DNA from: Thalassobaculum sp965228445
GTDB taxonomy: Bacteria; Pseudomonadota; Alphaproteobacteria; Thalassobaculales; Thalassobaculaceae
NCBI GenBank assembly: GCA_965228445.1
Contig: OZ245813.1
Span: forward strand, 1,178,001-1,242,000
Length of the DNA stretch: 64,000 bases
Direction: 5' to 3'
Shown here: positions 1 to 8,969 of the stretch, in pieces
Position numbering within the stretch: position 1 is the first letter of the stretch
Layout of the letters: each line of letters begins with the position of its first letter
Program-made: the position numbers and the translations under genes
Notes under the pieces: generated by a model
Seen by the model: only the letters and a program-made list of their open reading frames with translations
Databases searched by the model: none
Told to the model about the DNA's origin: nothing

Positions 1-544
1 CGCCCTCGTCGATCTCGAAGACCAGATCGACCCGGTTCTGGTCCTGGCGGATCACCTTCGGCTCGACGGTCACCGCATAGCGGCCGGAGCGCTGGTAGAT
101 CTCGATGATGCGCTGGACATCCTGCTGGACGCGGGTGCGCGAGTAGACCAGACGCGGCCGGAGCTGGACTTCCCGGTCGAGCTCCTCGTCGTCGATGCGC
201 TTGTTACCCTCGAAGGCGATGCGGTTGATGATCGGGTTCTCGGCCACGTTGATCACCAGGGCGTCGCCGTCGCGCCGCATGGTGACGTCGGCGAACAGGC
301 CGGTCGCGTAGAGCGCCTTCAGGGAGCGGTCGAGCCGGTCCGAATCGAAACTGTCGCCGGGCTGAACCAGCAGGTAGGACCGGACCGTGGCCGGGTCGAT
401 ACGCTGCGTCCCCTCCACCACCACGTCGGTGACGGTGTTGGCCGACGGGCTCAGGAACTGGGCCTTCGCCGCGGGGGCCGTTCCGAGGGCCAGGACAAGC
501 GCGAGCGTCGCCACCTGGCTAAACCGGATCAATCGTGTGGGCAA
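1..544 (-). CDS. bamA: BamA, outer membrane assembly factor (N-terminal part)
   Basis: BamA is the barrel core of the complex that folds beta-barrel proteins into the outer membrane. Only about 181 codons are present; the gene leaves the window at base 1. A signal peptide is visible (residues 1-28, ending A-K-A before Q), then POTRA1 (about 38-105) and POTRA2 (about 106-180, containing FEGNKRIDDEEL). The proposed start is TTG at 544-542: GGGGA lies 6 bases upstream, an in-frame TGA lies about 20 bases upstream, and no ATG is available between them. A GTG eleven codons in would damage the signal peptide. It follows rseP after about 130 bases, the order usual in Alphaproteobacteria. The family assignment is secure; the start is an inference. 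Confidence 0.93.
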   Translation of the reverse strand, partial: MPTRLIRFSQVATLALVLALGTAPAAKAQFLSPSANTVTDVVVEGTQRIDPATVRSYLLVQPGDSFDSDRLDRSLKALYATGLFADVTMRRDGDALVINVAENPIINRIAFEGNKRIDDEELDREVQLRPRLVYSRTRVQQDVQRIIEIYQRSGRYAVTVEPKVIRQDQNRVDLVFEIDEG

Positions 545-675
545 GGTCGGTCCCCAGTGGTCAAGTCAGCACCCCGCCGGCTGGAACCGGCACTCAGATC
601 ATTCCCGCGGCTGCGCCCGGGAGCGCGACTATAGCCTCGCCCACCGGCGCCGCAAACCGTTGATAGTCGAAGCGG

Positions 676-1803
676 TTACCCGACCAGCGATCCGAGATAG
701 CCGACGATGTCGAACCGCATCAGATCGTTCCAGGTCACGAACAGCATCAGCATCACCACCAGGCTCAGCCCGGCGATCGACGCCCATTCCTGCGCCCGCT
801 CGCCCAGCGGCCGGCCGCGGATCGCCTCGAGCGCGTAGAACATCAGGTGCCCGCCATCCAGGATCGGCACCGGGAACAGGTTGATCAGTCCCAGATTGAT
901 CGACAGCACCGCGGTGAACCACAGGGTCATCACCAGGCCGCTCTGGGCCACCGTGCCGGACATCTCCGCGATCCGCAGGGGGCCGCCGAGCTCCTCGGTG
1001 CCGCGCACGCCGATGATCATCTCGCCGACCGCGTCCAGGGTCTGCTCGACGATCGAGACGGTCTCGGTGGTGGCCACCATGACGGCGTTCAGCGGATCGA
1101 GCTTCTCGATGGTGGTCTGGTTCGACTGGATGCCGAGCCGGCCAAAGGAGATCTCGTTGCCGAAGCGGTCGGTCTCGGTGACCGGATCCGGGGTGACCGT
1201 GATCTCCCGGGTGGCGCCGTCCCGCTCGACCACCAGCAGGATGGGCTGGCCCGGCCGCTCGAACACGATCCGGCTGAGATCGGTGAACCGGCTGACCTTC
1301 TTGCCGTCGGCGCTGACCACCCGGTCCTCGACCATGAGGCCGGCGCGCTCGGCGGCGGAATTTTCGATCACCGCGTCGACCACCGCCGGCGCGTAGGGGC
1401 GACCCTCGACCATGTACAGGCCGGCCAGCACCAGGATGGCGAAGATGAAATTGGCCGCGGGGCCGGCGGCGACGATCGCCGCCCGGGCGCCCAGGCCCTT
1501 ATGGTGGAAGGACTCGCGTCGATCCTCCTCGCTGTAGCCGCTGTCGTCGGCCGCTCCGGCGCTGGCGGGATCGGCATCGCCGAACATCTTCACATAGCCG
1601 CCCAGCGGGATGGCGCAGACCTTCCAGCGGGTGCCGCTGGCGGCGTTCCAGCCGAACAGCTCCGGTCCGAACCCGATTGCGAACGCCTCGACCCGCACGC
1701 CGTTGCGCCGGGCCACGAAGTAGTGGCCCCACTCGTGAACGAAGACCAGCACGGTCAGAATCACGAGAAACGGCAATGCGTAGTCGGCGATGATATCGAT
1801 CAT
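676..1803 (-). CDS. rseP: RseP-type site-2 protease (zinc metalloprotease)
   Basis: Intramembrane zinc protease of the RseP/M50 family, which cleaves anti-sigma factors and leftover signal peptides within the inner membrane. The protein is 375 aa. The zinc motif HEWGH is at residues 23-27 in the first membrane segment; a PDZ domain lies near residues 120-215; the second catalytic motif, with LDGGH after NLFPVPI, lies in the C-terminal membrane part. At this length there is room for one PDZ domain, where E. coli RseP (about 450 aa) has two; single-PDZ forms are common in Alphaproteobacteria. It sits between dxr (65 bases upstream) and bamA. Confidence 0.95.
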   Translation of the reverse strand: MIDIIADYALPFLVILTVLVFVHEWGHYFVARRNGVRVEAFAIGFGPELFGWNAASGTRWKVCAIPLGGYVKMFGDADPASAGAADDSGYSEEDRRESFHHKGLGARAAIVAAGPAANFIFAILVLAGLYMVEGRPYAPAVVDAVIENSAAERAGLMVEDRVVSADGKKVSRFTDLSRIVFERPGQPILLVVERDGATREITVTPDPVTETDRFGNEISFGRLGIQSNQTTIEKLDPLNAVMVATTETVSIVEQTLDAVGEMIIGVRGTEELGGPLRIAEMSGTVAQSGLVMTLWFTAVLSINLGLINLFPVPILDGGHLMFYALEAIRGRPLGERAQEWASIAGLSLVVMLMLFVTWNDLMRFDIVGYLGSLVG

Positions 1804-1868
1804 ACGAGTCCTGTGTCCCTAAACCGTCTCGCCCCCGCAGTCCGGCCCCTCTCTCCTGGGCACCGAAC

Positions 1869-3080
1869 TTAAATCGCCGCCCCGGCATGCGCAATGGAGA
1901 CGCCCGCGAAACCGGCGATCACCTCCCCGGCGACACGGCGACCCTCGGCATCGGCGGCGAACACCGCGTCCAGGTCGCCGATCTTCCGCGTGGGGCAGCG
2001 CTGCAGGGTCTCCTCGACCACCGCGGCGATCTCGGTGAAGCCGATCCGGCCATCGACGAAGGCCGCGACCGCCGCCTCGTTCGCCGCGTTCAGGATACAG
2101 GCCGCGTCGCCTTCCACGCGCAGCGCCTCGCGCGCCAGACGCAGTGCCGGGAAGCGCTCGGTATCCGGCGCGAAGAAGCTGAGCTGGCCGATCGCGGCCA
2201 GATCCAGCCGCTCGACCGGCGTGTCCATCCGCCGCGGCCAAGCCAGGCAATGGGCGATCGGCGTGCGCATGTCCGGCGACCCGAGCTGGGCCAGGACCGA
2301 CCCGTCCACGTAGGAGACCATCGAGTGCACGACCGACTGCGGGTGCACCAGCACGTCGATGCGCTCCTCCGGCAGGGCGAAGAGGTGATGCGCCTCGATC
2401 AGCTCGAGCCCCTTGTTCATCATCGTGGCGCTGTCGATGGAGATCTTCACGCCCATCGACCAGTTCGGATGCGCCACCGCCTGGGCCGGGGTCTTGCGCG
2501 CCATCTCCTCGGTGGAGAGGGTGCGGAACGGACCGCCGGACGCGGTGAGGATGATCTTCTCGATGCCCTCGCGCCGGGCGTCGTCGAACACCTGGAAGAT
2601 CGCGTTGTGCTCGCTGTCCACCGGCAGGATGCGACAGCCCGCCCGCTCCGCCTCGTCGGTGAAGAGACGGCCGGCGCAGACCAGCGATTCCTTGTTGGCC
2701 AGGGCCACGATGCCGCCACGCCGCACCGCCTCCAGGGTCGGGGCGAGCCCCGCCGCGCCGACGATCGAGCCCATGGTCCAGTCGGCATTCCGTCGCCCGG
2801 CCTCCAGCACGGCATCCTCGCCGGCCGCCGCCTCGATCCCTGTGCCGGACAGCGCCTCGCGCAGGACCGGCCAGGCGGCCTCGTCGGCGATCGCCACGAA
2901 CTCGGCGCCAACGGCCCTGGCCTGCTGGGCCAGCAGGTCCGCGTTCGCGCCGCCGGCCAGCGCGGCCACGGCGAACCGGTCCGGCGTCCGGGCGATCAGG
3001 TCGATGGTGCTGGTGCCGACCGACCCGGTAGAGCCGAGAATGCTGATCCGGCGCACGCCGTCCTCCACGGGATCTACCAC
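1869..3080 (-). CDS. dxr: 1-deoxy-D-xylulose 5-phosphate reductoisomerase
   Basis: IspC/Dxr converts DXP to MEP with NADPH, the first committed step of the non-mevalonate isoprenoid pathway. About 403 aa, as for the family. The NADPH loop GSTGSVG begins at residue 16; later come the family signatures LANKESLV, PVDSEHNAIFQ and the SASGG-type loop (here TASGGPFR). I chose GTG at 3080-3078, which overlaps the cdsA stop as GTGGTAG and follows a GGAGG about 11 bases upstream. A second GTG at 3068 would give 399 aa but has no ribosome-binding site. Its overlap with cdsA and its place downstream of uppS group isoprenoid and lipid genes. Confidence 0.93.
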   Translation of the reverse strand: MVDPVEDGVRRISILGSTGSVGTSTIDLIARTPDRFAVAALAGGANADLLAQQARAVGAEFVAIADEAAWPVLREALSGTGIEAAAGEDAVLEAGRRNADWTMGSIVGAAGLAPTLEAVRRGGIVALANKESLVCAGRLFTDEAERAGCRILPVDSEHNAIFQVFDDARREGIEKIILTASGGPFRTLSTEEMARKTPAQAVAHPNWSMGVKISIDSATMMNKGLELIEAHHLFALPEERIDVLVHPQSVVHSMVSYVDGSVLAQLGSPDMRTPIAHCLAWPRRMDTPVERLDLAAIGQLSFFAPDTERFPALRLAREALRVEGDAACILNAANEAAVAAFVDGRIGFTEIAAVVEETLQRCPTRKIGDLDAVFAADAEGRRVAGEVIAGFAGVSIAHAGAAI

Positions 3081-3931
3081 TGCAGAACGCTCCTCCCGCT
3101 CACCCACATGGCGAGCGCCACGACGGGCAGAACCGTCATCATGCCGTCGACCCGGTCGAGAATGCCGCCATGGCCGGGGATCAGACTGCCGGAATCCTTC
3201 ACCTTGAAATGCCGCTTCACCGCCGATTCCAGGAGGTCCCCGGCCTGCGCGATCAGGGCGATGCCCATGGCCAGCGGCACCAGCGCGGCGCCGCGGGCAT
3301 CCTCCAGCAGGAGCGTGAAGACGGTGGCGACCAGCATCGAGCCGGCCATGCCGCCGGCCAGCCCGGCCCAGGTCTTCGACGGGCTCACCTTCGGCATCAG
3401 CTTCGGCCCCCCGATGGTCCGCCCGGCCGCGTAGGCGCCGATATCGGTCGCCGCCACGCTGGCGATCACATAGATCACCGTCTCCAGGCCGAAATCGATA
3501 TGCGAGCGCATCCACACCAGGGCCAGCGCTGGGAACACGGTGCCGATCACCGCCACGCCAACCCAGATCGGCCCGACGACCCGAAGCTGGCGGGCGAGCA
3601 CGATCGAGATCGGCACCGCCACAGCAGCGCAGGCCACGCCGGCGGGGACATGGAACAGCAGGGCGATGACGAAGCACACCAGCAGGGCGACCGCGAGCAC
3701 CAGCCGGGTGCGGTGGCGGTCGGACGGCGCCGAGATCAGTGCCCCCCACTCCCAGGCCATCACCCCGGCGATGAACAGGATGCCGATATCGAATGCGGAA
3801 CCGCCGGCCCAGATCAGCAGACCGGCCGCCGGGACCAGAACCAGCGAGGACAGGACACGCTTGCGCAGGTCGCCGGAGCGGGCCGCGGAAACGGGTGCAG
3901 CCTCCCTTCCGTCGTCCTTGCCGGCCGTCAT
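3074..3931 (-). CDS. cdsA: Phosphatidate cytidylyltransferase
   Basis: CdsA makes CDP-diacylglycerol from phosphatidic acid and CTP, the branch point of phospholipid synthesis, in the inner membrane. The protein is 285 aa with several hydrophobic segments from about residue 25 onward. The C-terminal family signature is clear: a run with DxxES (AGDLLESAVKRHFKVKDSG) followed by IPGHGGILDRVDG. The start ATG at 3931 was chosen over upstream in-frame codons because AAGGTG lies about 7 bases before it; an upstream start would run deep into uppS. The 3' end overlaps dxr by 7 bases, suggesting coupled translation. Confidence 0.94.
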   Translation of the reverse strand: MTAGKDDGREAAPVSAARSGDLRKRVLSSLVLVPAAGLLIWAGGSAFDIGILFIAGVMAWEWGALISAPSDRHRTRLVLAVALLVCFVIALLFHVPAGVACAAVAVPISIVLARQLRVVGPIWVGVAVIGTVFPALALVWMRSHIDFGLETVIYVIASVAATDIGAYAAGRTIGGPKLMPKVSPSKTWAGLAGGMAGSMLVATVFTLLLEDARGAALVPLAMGIALIAQAGDLLESAVKRHFKVKDSGSLIPGHGGILDRVDGMMTVLPVVALAMWVSGRSVLQW

Positions 3932-3942
3932 GCGATCACCTT

Positions 3943-4683
3943 CTATCCGGTTGCCCGACCATAGCGCCGGTCGCGGCGGGAGAACTCCTCCAGCGCCTCG
4001 ACCAGATGCGCCCGATCGAAGTCCGGCCACAGAACGTCGGTGAATACCAGCTCGGCGTAGGCGATCTGCCAGAGCAGGAAGTTGGAGATCCGCCGCTCGC
4101 CGCTGGTGCGGATCAGCAGGTCCGGATCCGGAAGCCCGTCGGTATCCAGGCGGGACTGCACGGTCTCGTCATCGATCTCCGCAGGCGACAGGCTGCCGGC
4201 CGCCACGGCCTCGGCGATGCGGCGCACCGCGTTGGTGATCTCGCCGCGCGCGCCGTAGCTGAGTGCGATGTTCAGGCACAGGCCGCTGTTCCCGGCAGTG
4301 AGTTGCTCGGCGTTGTCGATCAGCGCCACGATATCGGCGGACAGCCGGGCACGGTCGCCCAGCATGCGGATGCGCACGTTGTTCTTGTGAAGCTCGGCCA
4401 CCTCGCGCCGCAGGTAGTAGCGCAGGATGTTCATCAGCTCCGACACCTCCTCCTGCGGCCGGCTCCAGTTCTCCGAGGAGAAGCCGAACAGGGTGAGATG
4501 CGTGATGCCGAGCGACGGGGCGCAGTCCACGACCCGACGCACCGCCTTCACGCCCTCGCGGTGACCGAAGGTGCGCGGCATGCTCCGGGCGCGGGCCCAG
4601 CGGCCGTTGCCGTCCATGATGATGGCGACATGCAGGGGAGCGGCCGTCTCGCCGGCGCCGATGGAGGGTGCGGCATCCACCAT
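3943..4683 (-). CDS. uppS: Undecaprenyl diphosphate synthase
   Basis: Cis-prenyltransferase that extends farnesyl diphosphate with isopentenyl units to C55, the lipid carrier for peptidoglycan and LPS. 246 aa, normal for the family. The catalytic and diphosphate-binding motif IIMDGNGRWA is near residues 21-30 (Asp24), followed by GHREG. The C-terminal signatures LIRTSGERRISNFLLWQ and WPDF are intact. Only one base separates it from frr upstream, and 11 bases separate it from cdsA downstream, so it is plainly in the operon. Confidence 0.96.
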   Translation of the reverse strand: MVDAAPSIGAGETAAPLHVAIIMDGNGRWARARSMPRTFGHREGVKAVRRVVDCAPSLGITHLTLFGFSSENWSRPQEEVSELMNILRYYLRREVAELHKNNVRIRMLGDRARLSADIVALIDNAEQLTAGNSGLCLNIALSYGARGEITNAVRRIAEAVAAGSLSPAEIDDETVQSRLDTDGLPDPDLLIRTSGERRISNFLLWQIAYAELVFTDVLWPDFDRAHLVEALEEFSRRDRRYGRATG

Positions 4684-4684
4684 C

Positions 4685-5242
4685 TCAGACCTGCATGATG
4701 TCCTTTTCCTTGGCCTCCAACGCCTCGTCGATCGCCTTGACGTGGGTGTCGGTCAGATCCTGGATTTCCTGCTCGTAGATGTGGCGGTCGTCCTGGCTGA
4801 GGTCGCCGTCCTTCTCCGCCTTCTTGAGCATATCCATGCCGTCGCGGCGCACGTTGCGCACGGCCACGCGGGCGGTCTCGGCGTATTTCGCGGCGATGCG
4901 GCTCAGTTCCTTGCGGCGCTCCTCCGACAGGTCGGGCAGCGGAATGCGGATGAGCTGGCCGTCGGACTGCGGGTTCAGGCCGAGGTCGCTGTCGCGAATC
5001 GCCTTCTCCACCGCCTTGGTCATGCCGCGGTCCCAGACCTGCACCGACAGCATCCGGGGTTCCGGAACGCTGACCGTGCCGACCTGGTTGATCGGCATCT
5101 TCGCGCCATAGGCGTCGACCATGATCGGGTCCAGCAGGTTGACCGACGCCCGGCCCGTCCGCAGGCCGCCGAACTCGCCCTTCAGGGCGGTCACGGCGCC
5201 GTCCATGCGGCGCTGGATGTCGTCGAGATCGGGTTCCGCCAT
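4685..5242 (-). CDS. frr: Ribosome recycling factor
   Basis: RRF splits post-termination ribosomes together with EF-G. 185 aa, the family's normal length. The family core is recognisable: GLRTGRASVNLLDPIMVDAYG, PINQVGTVSVPEPRML, and the C-terminal helix DDRHIYEQEIQDLTD. It lies 6 bases after pyrH and 1 base before uppS, the conserved pyrH-frr-uppS order. Confidence 0.97.
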   Translation of the reverse strand: MAEPDLDDIQRRMDGAVTALKGEFGGLRTGRASVNLLDPIMVDAYGAKMPINQVGTVSVPEPRMLSVQVWDRGMTKAVEKAIRDSDLGLNPQSDGQLIRIPLPDLSEERRKELSRIAAKYAETARVAVRNVRRDGMDMLKKAEKDGDLSQDDRHIYEQEIQDLTDTHVKAIDEALEAKEKDIMQV

Positions 5243-5248
5243 CTTCTG

Positions 5249-6010
5249 CTACTCCGTAATGATCGTATACCGGCCCCTGGCGTGGACCACCTCGGCGAAG
5301 GCCCCGTTATTGTGGATGGAAAAGACCAGGATCGGAATCTCGTTCTCGCGGGCGAGCGAGATCGCCGAGGCATCCATCACCTTCAGGTCGCGCGTCAGCA
5401 CGTCCATATAGCTCAGACGCTCGTAGCGCGTCGCCGTCGGGACCTTCATCGGATCGGCATCATACACGCCGTCGACCTTGGTCGCCTTCAGCAGCGCGTC
5501 GCAGCCCATCTCCGATGCCCGCAGGGCGGCGGCGGTGTCGGTGGTGAAGAACGGGTTGCCGGTGCCGGCGGCGAAGATCACCACCCGGCCCTTCTCCATG
5601 TGACGCATGGCGCGCCGCCGGATATAGGGCTCGCACACCGCGGCGATCGGCAGGGCCGACAGAACCCGGGTCTGGATGTTGCGGCGCTCCAGGGCGCTCT
5701 GCATGGCCAGCGAGTTCATCACGGTGGCAAGCATGCCCATGTAGTCGCCGGTGGCCCGCTCCATGCCGGCGGCCGCCGCGGAGATGCCGCGAAAGATGTT
5801 GCCGCCGCCGATGACGAGGCAGACCTCGGTGCCGGCCTTGGAGACCGACTCGATCTCGCCGGCCACCCGATCGACCATCTCCGGGTCGATCCCGTAGGAG
5901 AGGCCCCCCATGAGGGCCTCCCCCGAGATTTTCAGCAGGACGCGTTTGTAGACGGGCCCCGGGCCCTTGGCTTGATCGCCGGCCGTCTCCCCGCTTCCGT
6001 CCTCCGCCAT
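5249..6010 (-). CDS. pyrH: UMP kinase
   Basis: Bacterial UMP kinase of the amino-acid-kinase fold, phosphorylating UMP to UDP for pyrimidine nucleotide supply. 253 aa. After a short variable N-terminal extension (about 18 residues) the body begins YKRVLLKISGEAL; then GGGNIFRG, the acidic DADP motif (VDGVYDADP) and a C-terminal VFSIHNNGAF. It lies 30 bases downstream of tsf. Confidence 0.97.
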   Translation of the reverse strand: MAEDGSGETAGDQAKGPGPVYKRVLLKISGEALMGGLSYGIDPEMVDRVAGEIESVSKAGTEVCLVIGGGNIFRGISAAAAGMERATGDYMGMLATVMNSLAMQSALERRNIQTRVLSALPIAAVCEPYIRRRAMRHMEKGRVVIFAAGTGNPFFTTDTAAALRASEMGCDALLKATKVDGVYDADPMKVPTATRYERLSYMDVLTRDLKVMDASAISLARENEIPILVFSIHNNGAFAEVVHARGRYTIITE

Positions 6011-6040
6011 GCGTCTCTCCTTGCCGCTATGGCGCTTGGG

Positions 6041-6964
6041 TCAGTGGGCGAGCGTTGCCGCAACCTCGGCAGCGAAGTCGCTTTCCTCGCGCTCGATGCC
6101 CTCGCCGAGCTGGACGCGGGCGAAGCCGGTCAGCTTCACCGGGGCGCCGACGGTCTTGGCGGCGTTCTCGACGACCTTGGAGACCCGGGTCTCGCCGTCG
6201 ACCACGAACGTCTGCTCAAGCAGGACGACCTCCTGGTAGAACTTGCGCAGACGGCCCTCGATCATCTTGGCGATGATCTCGTCGGTCTTGCCGCTGTCGC
6301 GGGCCTGCTCGACCAGCACCGCACGCTCGCGCTCGATGGCGGCCGGGTCCAGATCGTCGGTGGACAGGCTCTGCGGGGCGGCGGCGGCCACGTGCATGGC
6401 GATCTGCTTGCCCAGCTCGTTCAGCTTGTCCTTGTCGCCGGTGGACTCCAGCGCGACCAGCACGCCGATCTTGCCCAGGCCCGGCTGGACCGCGTTGTGG
6501 ACGTACGGGACCACCACGCCGTCGCTCACCGACAGCACCTGCGCGCGGCGCAGGGACATGTTCTCGCCGATGGTGGCGATGTTGTGGGTCAGCTGCTCCT
6601 CGACGGAGCGGCCCGTCTCCGGATAGGCCACGCCCTTCAGGGTCGCAATGTCCTCGCCATGGGACAGCGCCAGCTTCGTCACGGTCTCGACGAACGCCTG
6701 GAAGGTGTCGTTGCGGGCCACGAAGTCGGTCTCGGCGTTGATCTCCATGACCGCGCCCTTGGTGCCGTCGACGGCGGTGCCGACCAGACCCTCGGCGGCC
6801 ACACGGCCGGACTTCTTCGCCGCGGCGGCCAGGCCCTTGGTGCGGAGCCAGTCCACAGCCGCGTCGAGATCGCCGTCGGTCTCGGTCAGGGCCTTCTTGC
6901 AATCCATCATGCCTGCGCCGGACTTCTCGCGCAGTTCTTTCACCAGAGCAGCCGTGACAGCCAT
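6041..6964 (-). CDS. tsf: Elongation factor Ts
   Basis: EF-Ts is the guanine nucleotide exchange factor for EF-Tu. 307 aa. It starts MAVTAALVKELREKSGAGMM with the N-terminal UBA-like domain and the signature MMDCKKAL, followed by the NAETDFVARN motif of the core domain near residue 78. It lies 111 bases downstream of rpsB, the near-universal rpsB-tsf pair; nothing beyond a possible leader is visible in that gap. Confidence 0.97.
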   Translation of the reverse strand: MAVTAALVKELREKSGAGMMDCKKALTETDGDLDAAVDWLRTKGLAAAAKKSGRVAAEGLVGTAVDGTKGAVMEINAETDFVARNDTFQAFVETVTKLALSHGEDIATLKGVAYPETGRSVEEQLTHNIATIGENMSLRRAQVLSVSDGVVVPYVHNAVQPGLGKIGVLVALESTGDKDKLNELGKQIAMHVAAAAPQSLSTDDLDPAAIERERAVLVEQARDSGKTDEIIAKMIEGRLRKFYQEVVLLEQTFVVDGETRVSKVVENAAKTVGAPVKLTGFARVQLGEGIEREESDFAAEVAATLAH

Positions 6965-7075
6965 GGTTACATCCTCGTCGCTGGTAAGGTTCCATGGCGG
7001 CGACCCTGCTGGCCGCCGCCTCGACTATGCCGTTGTCTTGTGCCGCGCCGGACGGGCCGGGCGACGGTCGTCAGA

Positions 7076-7864
7076 TCAGGCGCTGGCCGGCTCGGACGCC
7101 GGGGTCTCGGCCTCGGCCAGAGCCGGCTCGACCGGAGCCTCGGCGCTCTCGCCGACATCGACGCCGGAGGCCGCGGCCTCGGCCTGGATGCCGCCGATCA
7201 CGGCCTGACCCAGCAGCTCGGTGTAGAGCGCGATGGCGCGCATGGCGTCGTCGTTGCCCGGGACCGGGTAGGTGACGCCGTCCGGATCGCAGTTGCTGTC
7301 CAGGATGGCCACGACCGGAATGCCCAGCGTGTTGGCTTCCTGAATGGCCAGCGACTCCTTGTTGGTGTCGATCACCACCATGATGTCCGGCAGACCGCCC
7401 ATCTCCTTGATGCCGCCCAGCGCGCGCTCCAGCTTGTCGCGCTCACGGGTCAGGCCCAGGGTCTCCTTCTTGGTCAGGCCGCCGACGCCGGCGTCCAGAC
7501 GCTCCTCCAGCTCCCGCAGGCGCCGGATCGAGTTGGAGATGGTCTTCCAGTTGGTCAGCATGCCGCCGAGCCAGCGGTGGTTGACGTAGTACTGGCCCGA
7601 CTGCTTCGCCGCCTCGGCGATCATGTCGGCCGCCTGGCGCTTGGTGCCCACGAACAGCACGCGGCCGTTGTTGGCGACGACGTCGCGCACGGCCTCGAGG
7701 GCACGGTGCAGCAGCGGAACGGTCTGGCGCAGGTCGAGAATGTGGACGTTGTTGCGCACGCCGAAGATGTACGGCTCCATCTTCGGGTTCCAGCGGCGGG
7801 TGTGGTGGCCGAAATGGACACCGGCCTCAAGCAGCTGGCGCATGGTAAAGGTAGGGACGGTCAT
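7076..7864 (-). CDS. rpsB: 30S ribosomal protein S2
   Basis: S2 binds late to the small subunit and bridges it to S1. 262 aa. The signatures MRQLLEAGVHFGHHTRRWNP and NNVHILDLRQTV are at the N-terminus, and the family's second signature PDIMVVIDTNKE lies centrally. The C-terminal 40 residues are Ala/Glu-rich and probably disordered, a tail seen in many alphaproteobacterial S2 proteins. ATG at 7864 was chosen because GAGGAAAG sits about 4 bases upstream; frames open further upstream lack such a site. First gene of the block running down to bamA. Confidence 0.97.
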   Translation of the reverse strand: MTVPTFTMRQLLEAGVHFGHHTRRWNPKMEPYIFGVRNNVHILDLRQTVPLLHRALEAVRDVVANNGRVLFVGTKRQAADMIAEAAKQSGQYYVNHRWLGGMLTNWKTISNSIRRLRELEERLDAGVGGLTKKETLGLTRERDKLERALGGIKEMGGLPDIMVVIDTNKESLAIQEANTLGIPVVAILDSNCDPDGVTYPVPGNDDAMRAIALYTELLGQAVIGGIQAEAAASGVDVGESAEAPVEPALAEAETPASEPASA

Positions 7865-8024
7865 GTCTTTCCTCGGGTTTTCCGGTTCAACCTCCACGAG
7901 CGATAGCCGAGACACGGTCTCGACACCGGAGCGGGCCGTCCGATCCGGCGGAAACCGGGGTCGGAGGAACGCGTGCTCGTGTGCGGATTTAAGCGGGCGT
8001 CTCTCTACAGGCTGCAGACCGGTT

Positions 8025-8396
8025 TTGCAAGAACGCAGAGCGCCTATTTCCCGCGCCGTATCCCTGGCCCTCGGCCTGTGCTGCGCCGCGGGTTCCGCCA
8101 CCGCCGAGCCGCTGGGCGACAGGATCGCCGAATTCCTGTGCTATCCGCCGAGCGTCGAGCGCCTGGCCCTCGACCGGGCGGAGCGAGACCGCCTGCTTGC
8201 CGCCCCGCCCGTGAGCGGCGACTACCGCGACATTCAGGGCAGCGAGGCGCGGGCCTGGTTCGACGTTCTGGACGACGGCACGGCGCGCTGCCGGACCCCG
8301 GCCAATTCGGCGATGACCCTGTATTTCTGCGCCCCGGTCGCGCTCGAAGGCGACCATCTGCGAAAAACTACGCCGCGTTTATGTAAATTACCATAG
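8025..8396 (+). CDS. Small exported protein of unknown function, possibly truncated
   Basis: I do not recognise the family. The reading frame gives about 123 aa: a signal-peptide-like start (SRAVSLALGLCCAAGSATA before EPL) and a mature part with three cysteines. The start is inferred as TTG at 8025; no ATG or GTG and no strong ribosome-binding site is seen. Codon third positions are strongly G/C until about base 8360 and then abruptly A/T-rich over the last 11 codons, so the natural 3' end may have been lost or shifted and the frame now runs into the promoter region of the next gene. It lies divergent from rpsB. It could equally be a decaying remnant. Confidence 0.45.
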   Translation: MQERRAPISRAVSLALGLCCAAGSATAEPLGDRIAEFLCYPPSVERLALDRAERDRLLAAPPVSGDYRDIQGSEARAWFDVLDDGTARCRTPANSAMTLYFCAPVALEGDHLRKTTPRLCKLP

Positions 8397-8416
8397 ACCC
8401 GGGCCGGAAATATCCT
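8388..8416 (+). promoter_or_regulatory. Candidate sigma-70 promoter of the PAS_5 gene
   Basis: TTACCA (8388-8393), a 17-base spacer and TATCCT (8411-8416), each matching consensus at 4 of 6 bases, about 32 bases before the start codon at 8448. The -35 element overlaps the last codons of the small upstream frame. Seen by eye only. Confidence 0.35.
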
Positions 8417-8447
8417 ATCGTTGTACGGTTCAGACTGAGGTCTCCGT

Positions 8448-8933
8448 ATGCAGCCCGTCATGATCTCCGACGCCCTGCGGTGCGACCGGATGCAGTCGCC
8501 GATCGTCCGGCAGGCCTATACCTATTGGTGCGGCAAGAAGCGGGGCCGCGCCCTGCCAGCCCGCGGCGATATCGATCCGGTCGAGATGCCCCGCGTGCTG
8601 CCCAACATCTCCCTGGTGGAGCGCGAGACGCCGAGCGGCCGCTACCGCTACCGGCTGCTGGGCTCGGCCCTGGTCGAGGCGCTGGGTCACGATCCGACCG
8701 GCCGTTATCTGGACGAGATCTACCCCGATTTCGAGCACAGCGAGAGCAAGCGCTACCGTGATCAGGTGTTCGAGATGGGCAAGCCGAGTCACCGGATCGG
8801 CCGGCCGTCCCTGCGCTTTCCGACCGACTTCTACACGGTCGAGCGGCTCTATCTGCCCCTGGCCGAGGACGGCCGCCGCGTCGACATGATGCTGGGCGTT
8901 CTGGTTTTCACCATGGATTCGCTGGAGGGGTGA
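8448..8933 (+). CDS. PAS_5-family protein
   Basis: 161 aa protein resembling the PAS_5 family, small soluble proteins common in Rhodospirillales whose ligand and role are mostly unknown. The family pattern is visible: a central LPARGDIDPVEMPRVLPNIS segment (about 39-58), then YRYRLLGSALVEALGHDPTG and a C-terminal strand with YLPLAEDGRRVDMMLGVLVF. No output domain is attached. ATG is preceded by GAGG with a 7-base spacer. It stands alone, with no partner kinase or cyclase nearby. Family assignment is from pattern recognition. Confidence 0.8.
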   Translation: MQPVMISDALRCDRMQSPIVRQAYTYWCGKKRGRALPARGDIDPVEMPRVLPNISLVERETPSGRYRYRLLGSALVEALGHDPTGRYLDEIYPDFEHSESKRYRDQVFEMGKPSHRIGRPSLRFPTDFYTVERLYLPLAEDGRRVDMMLGVLVFTMDSLEG

Positions 8934-8969
8934 GCGGGGGAAACGCTCGCCTCATCGGTCATTCTTTTC

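Noticed and set aside
4571..7906. A 1111-codon open frame on the plus strand opposite frr, pyrH, tsf and rpsB
   Set aside because: It is the mirror of conserved essential genes. In DNA this G/C-rich the antisense frame stays open because stop codons are scarce; its product is rich in His, Arg, Gly and Asp without any domain.
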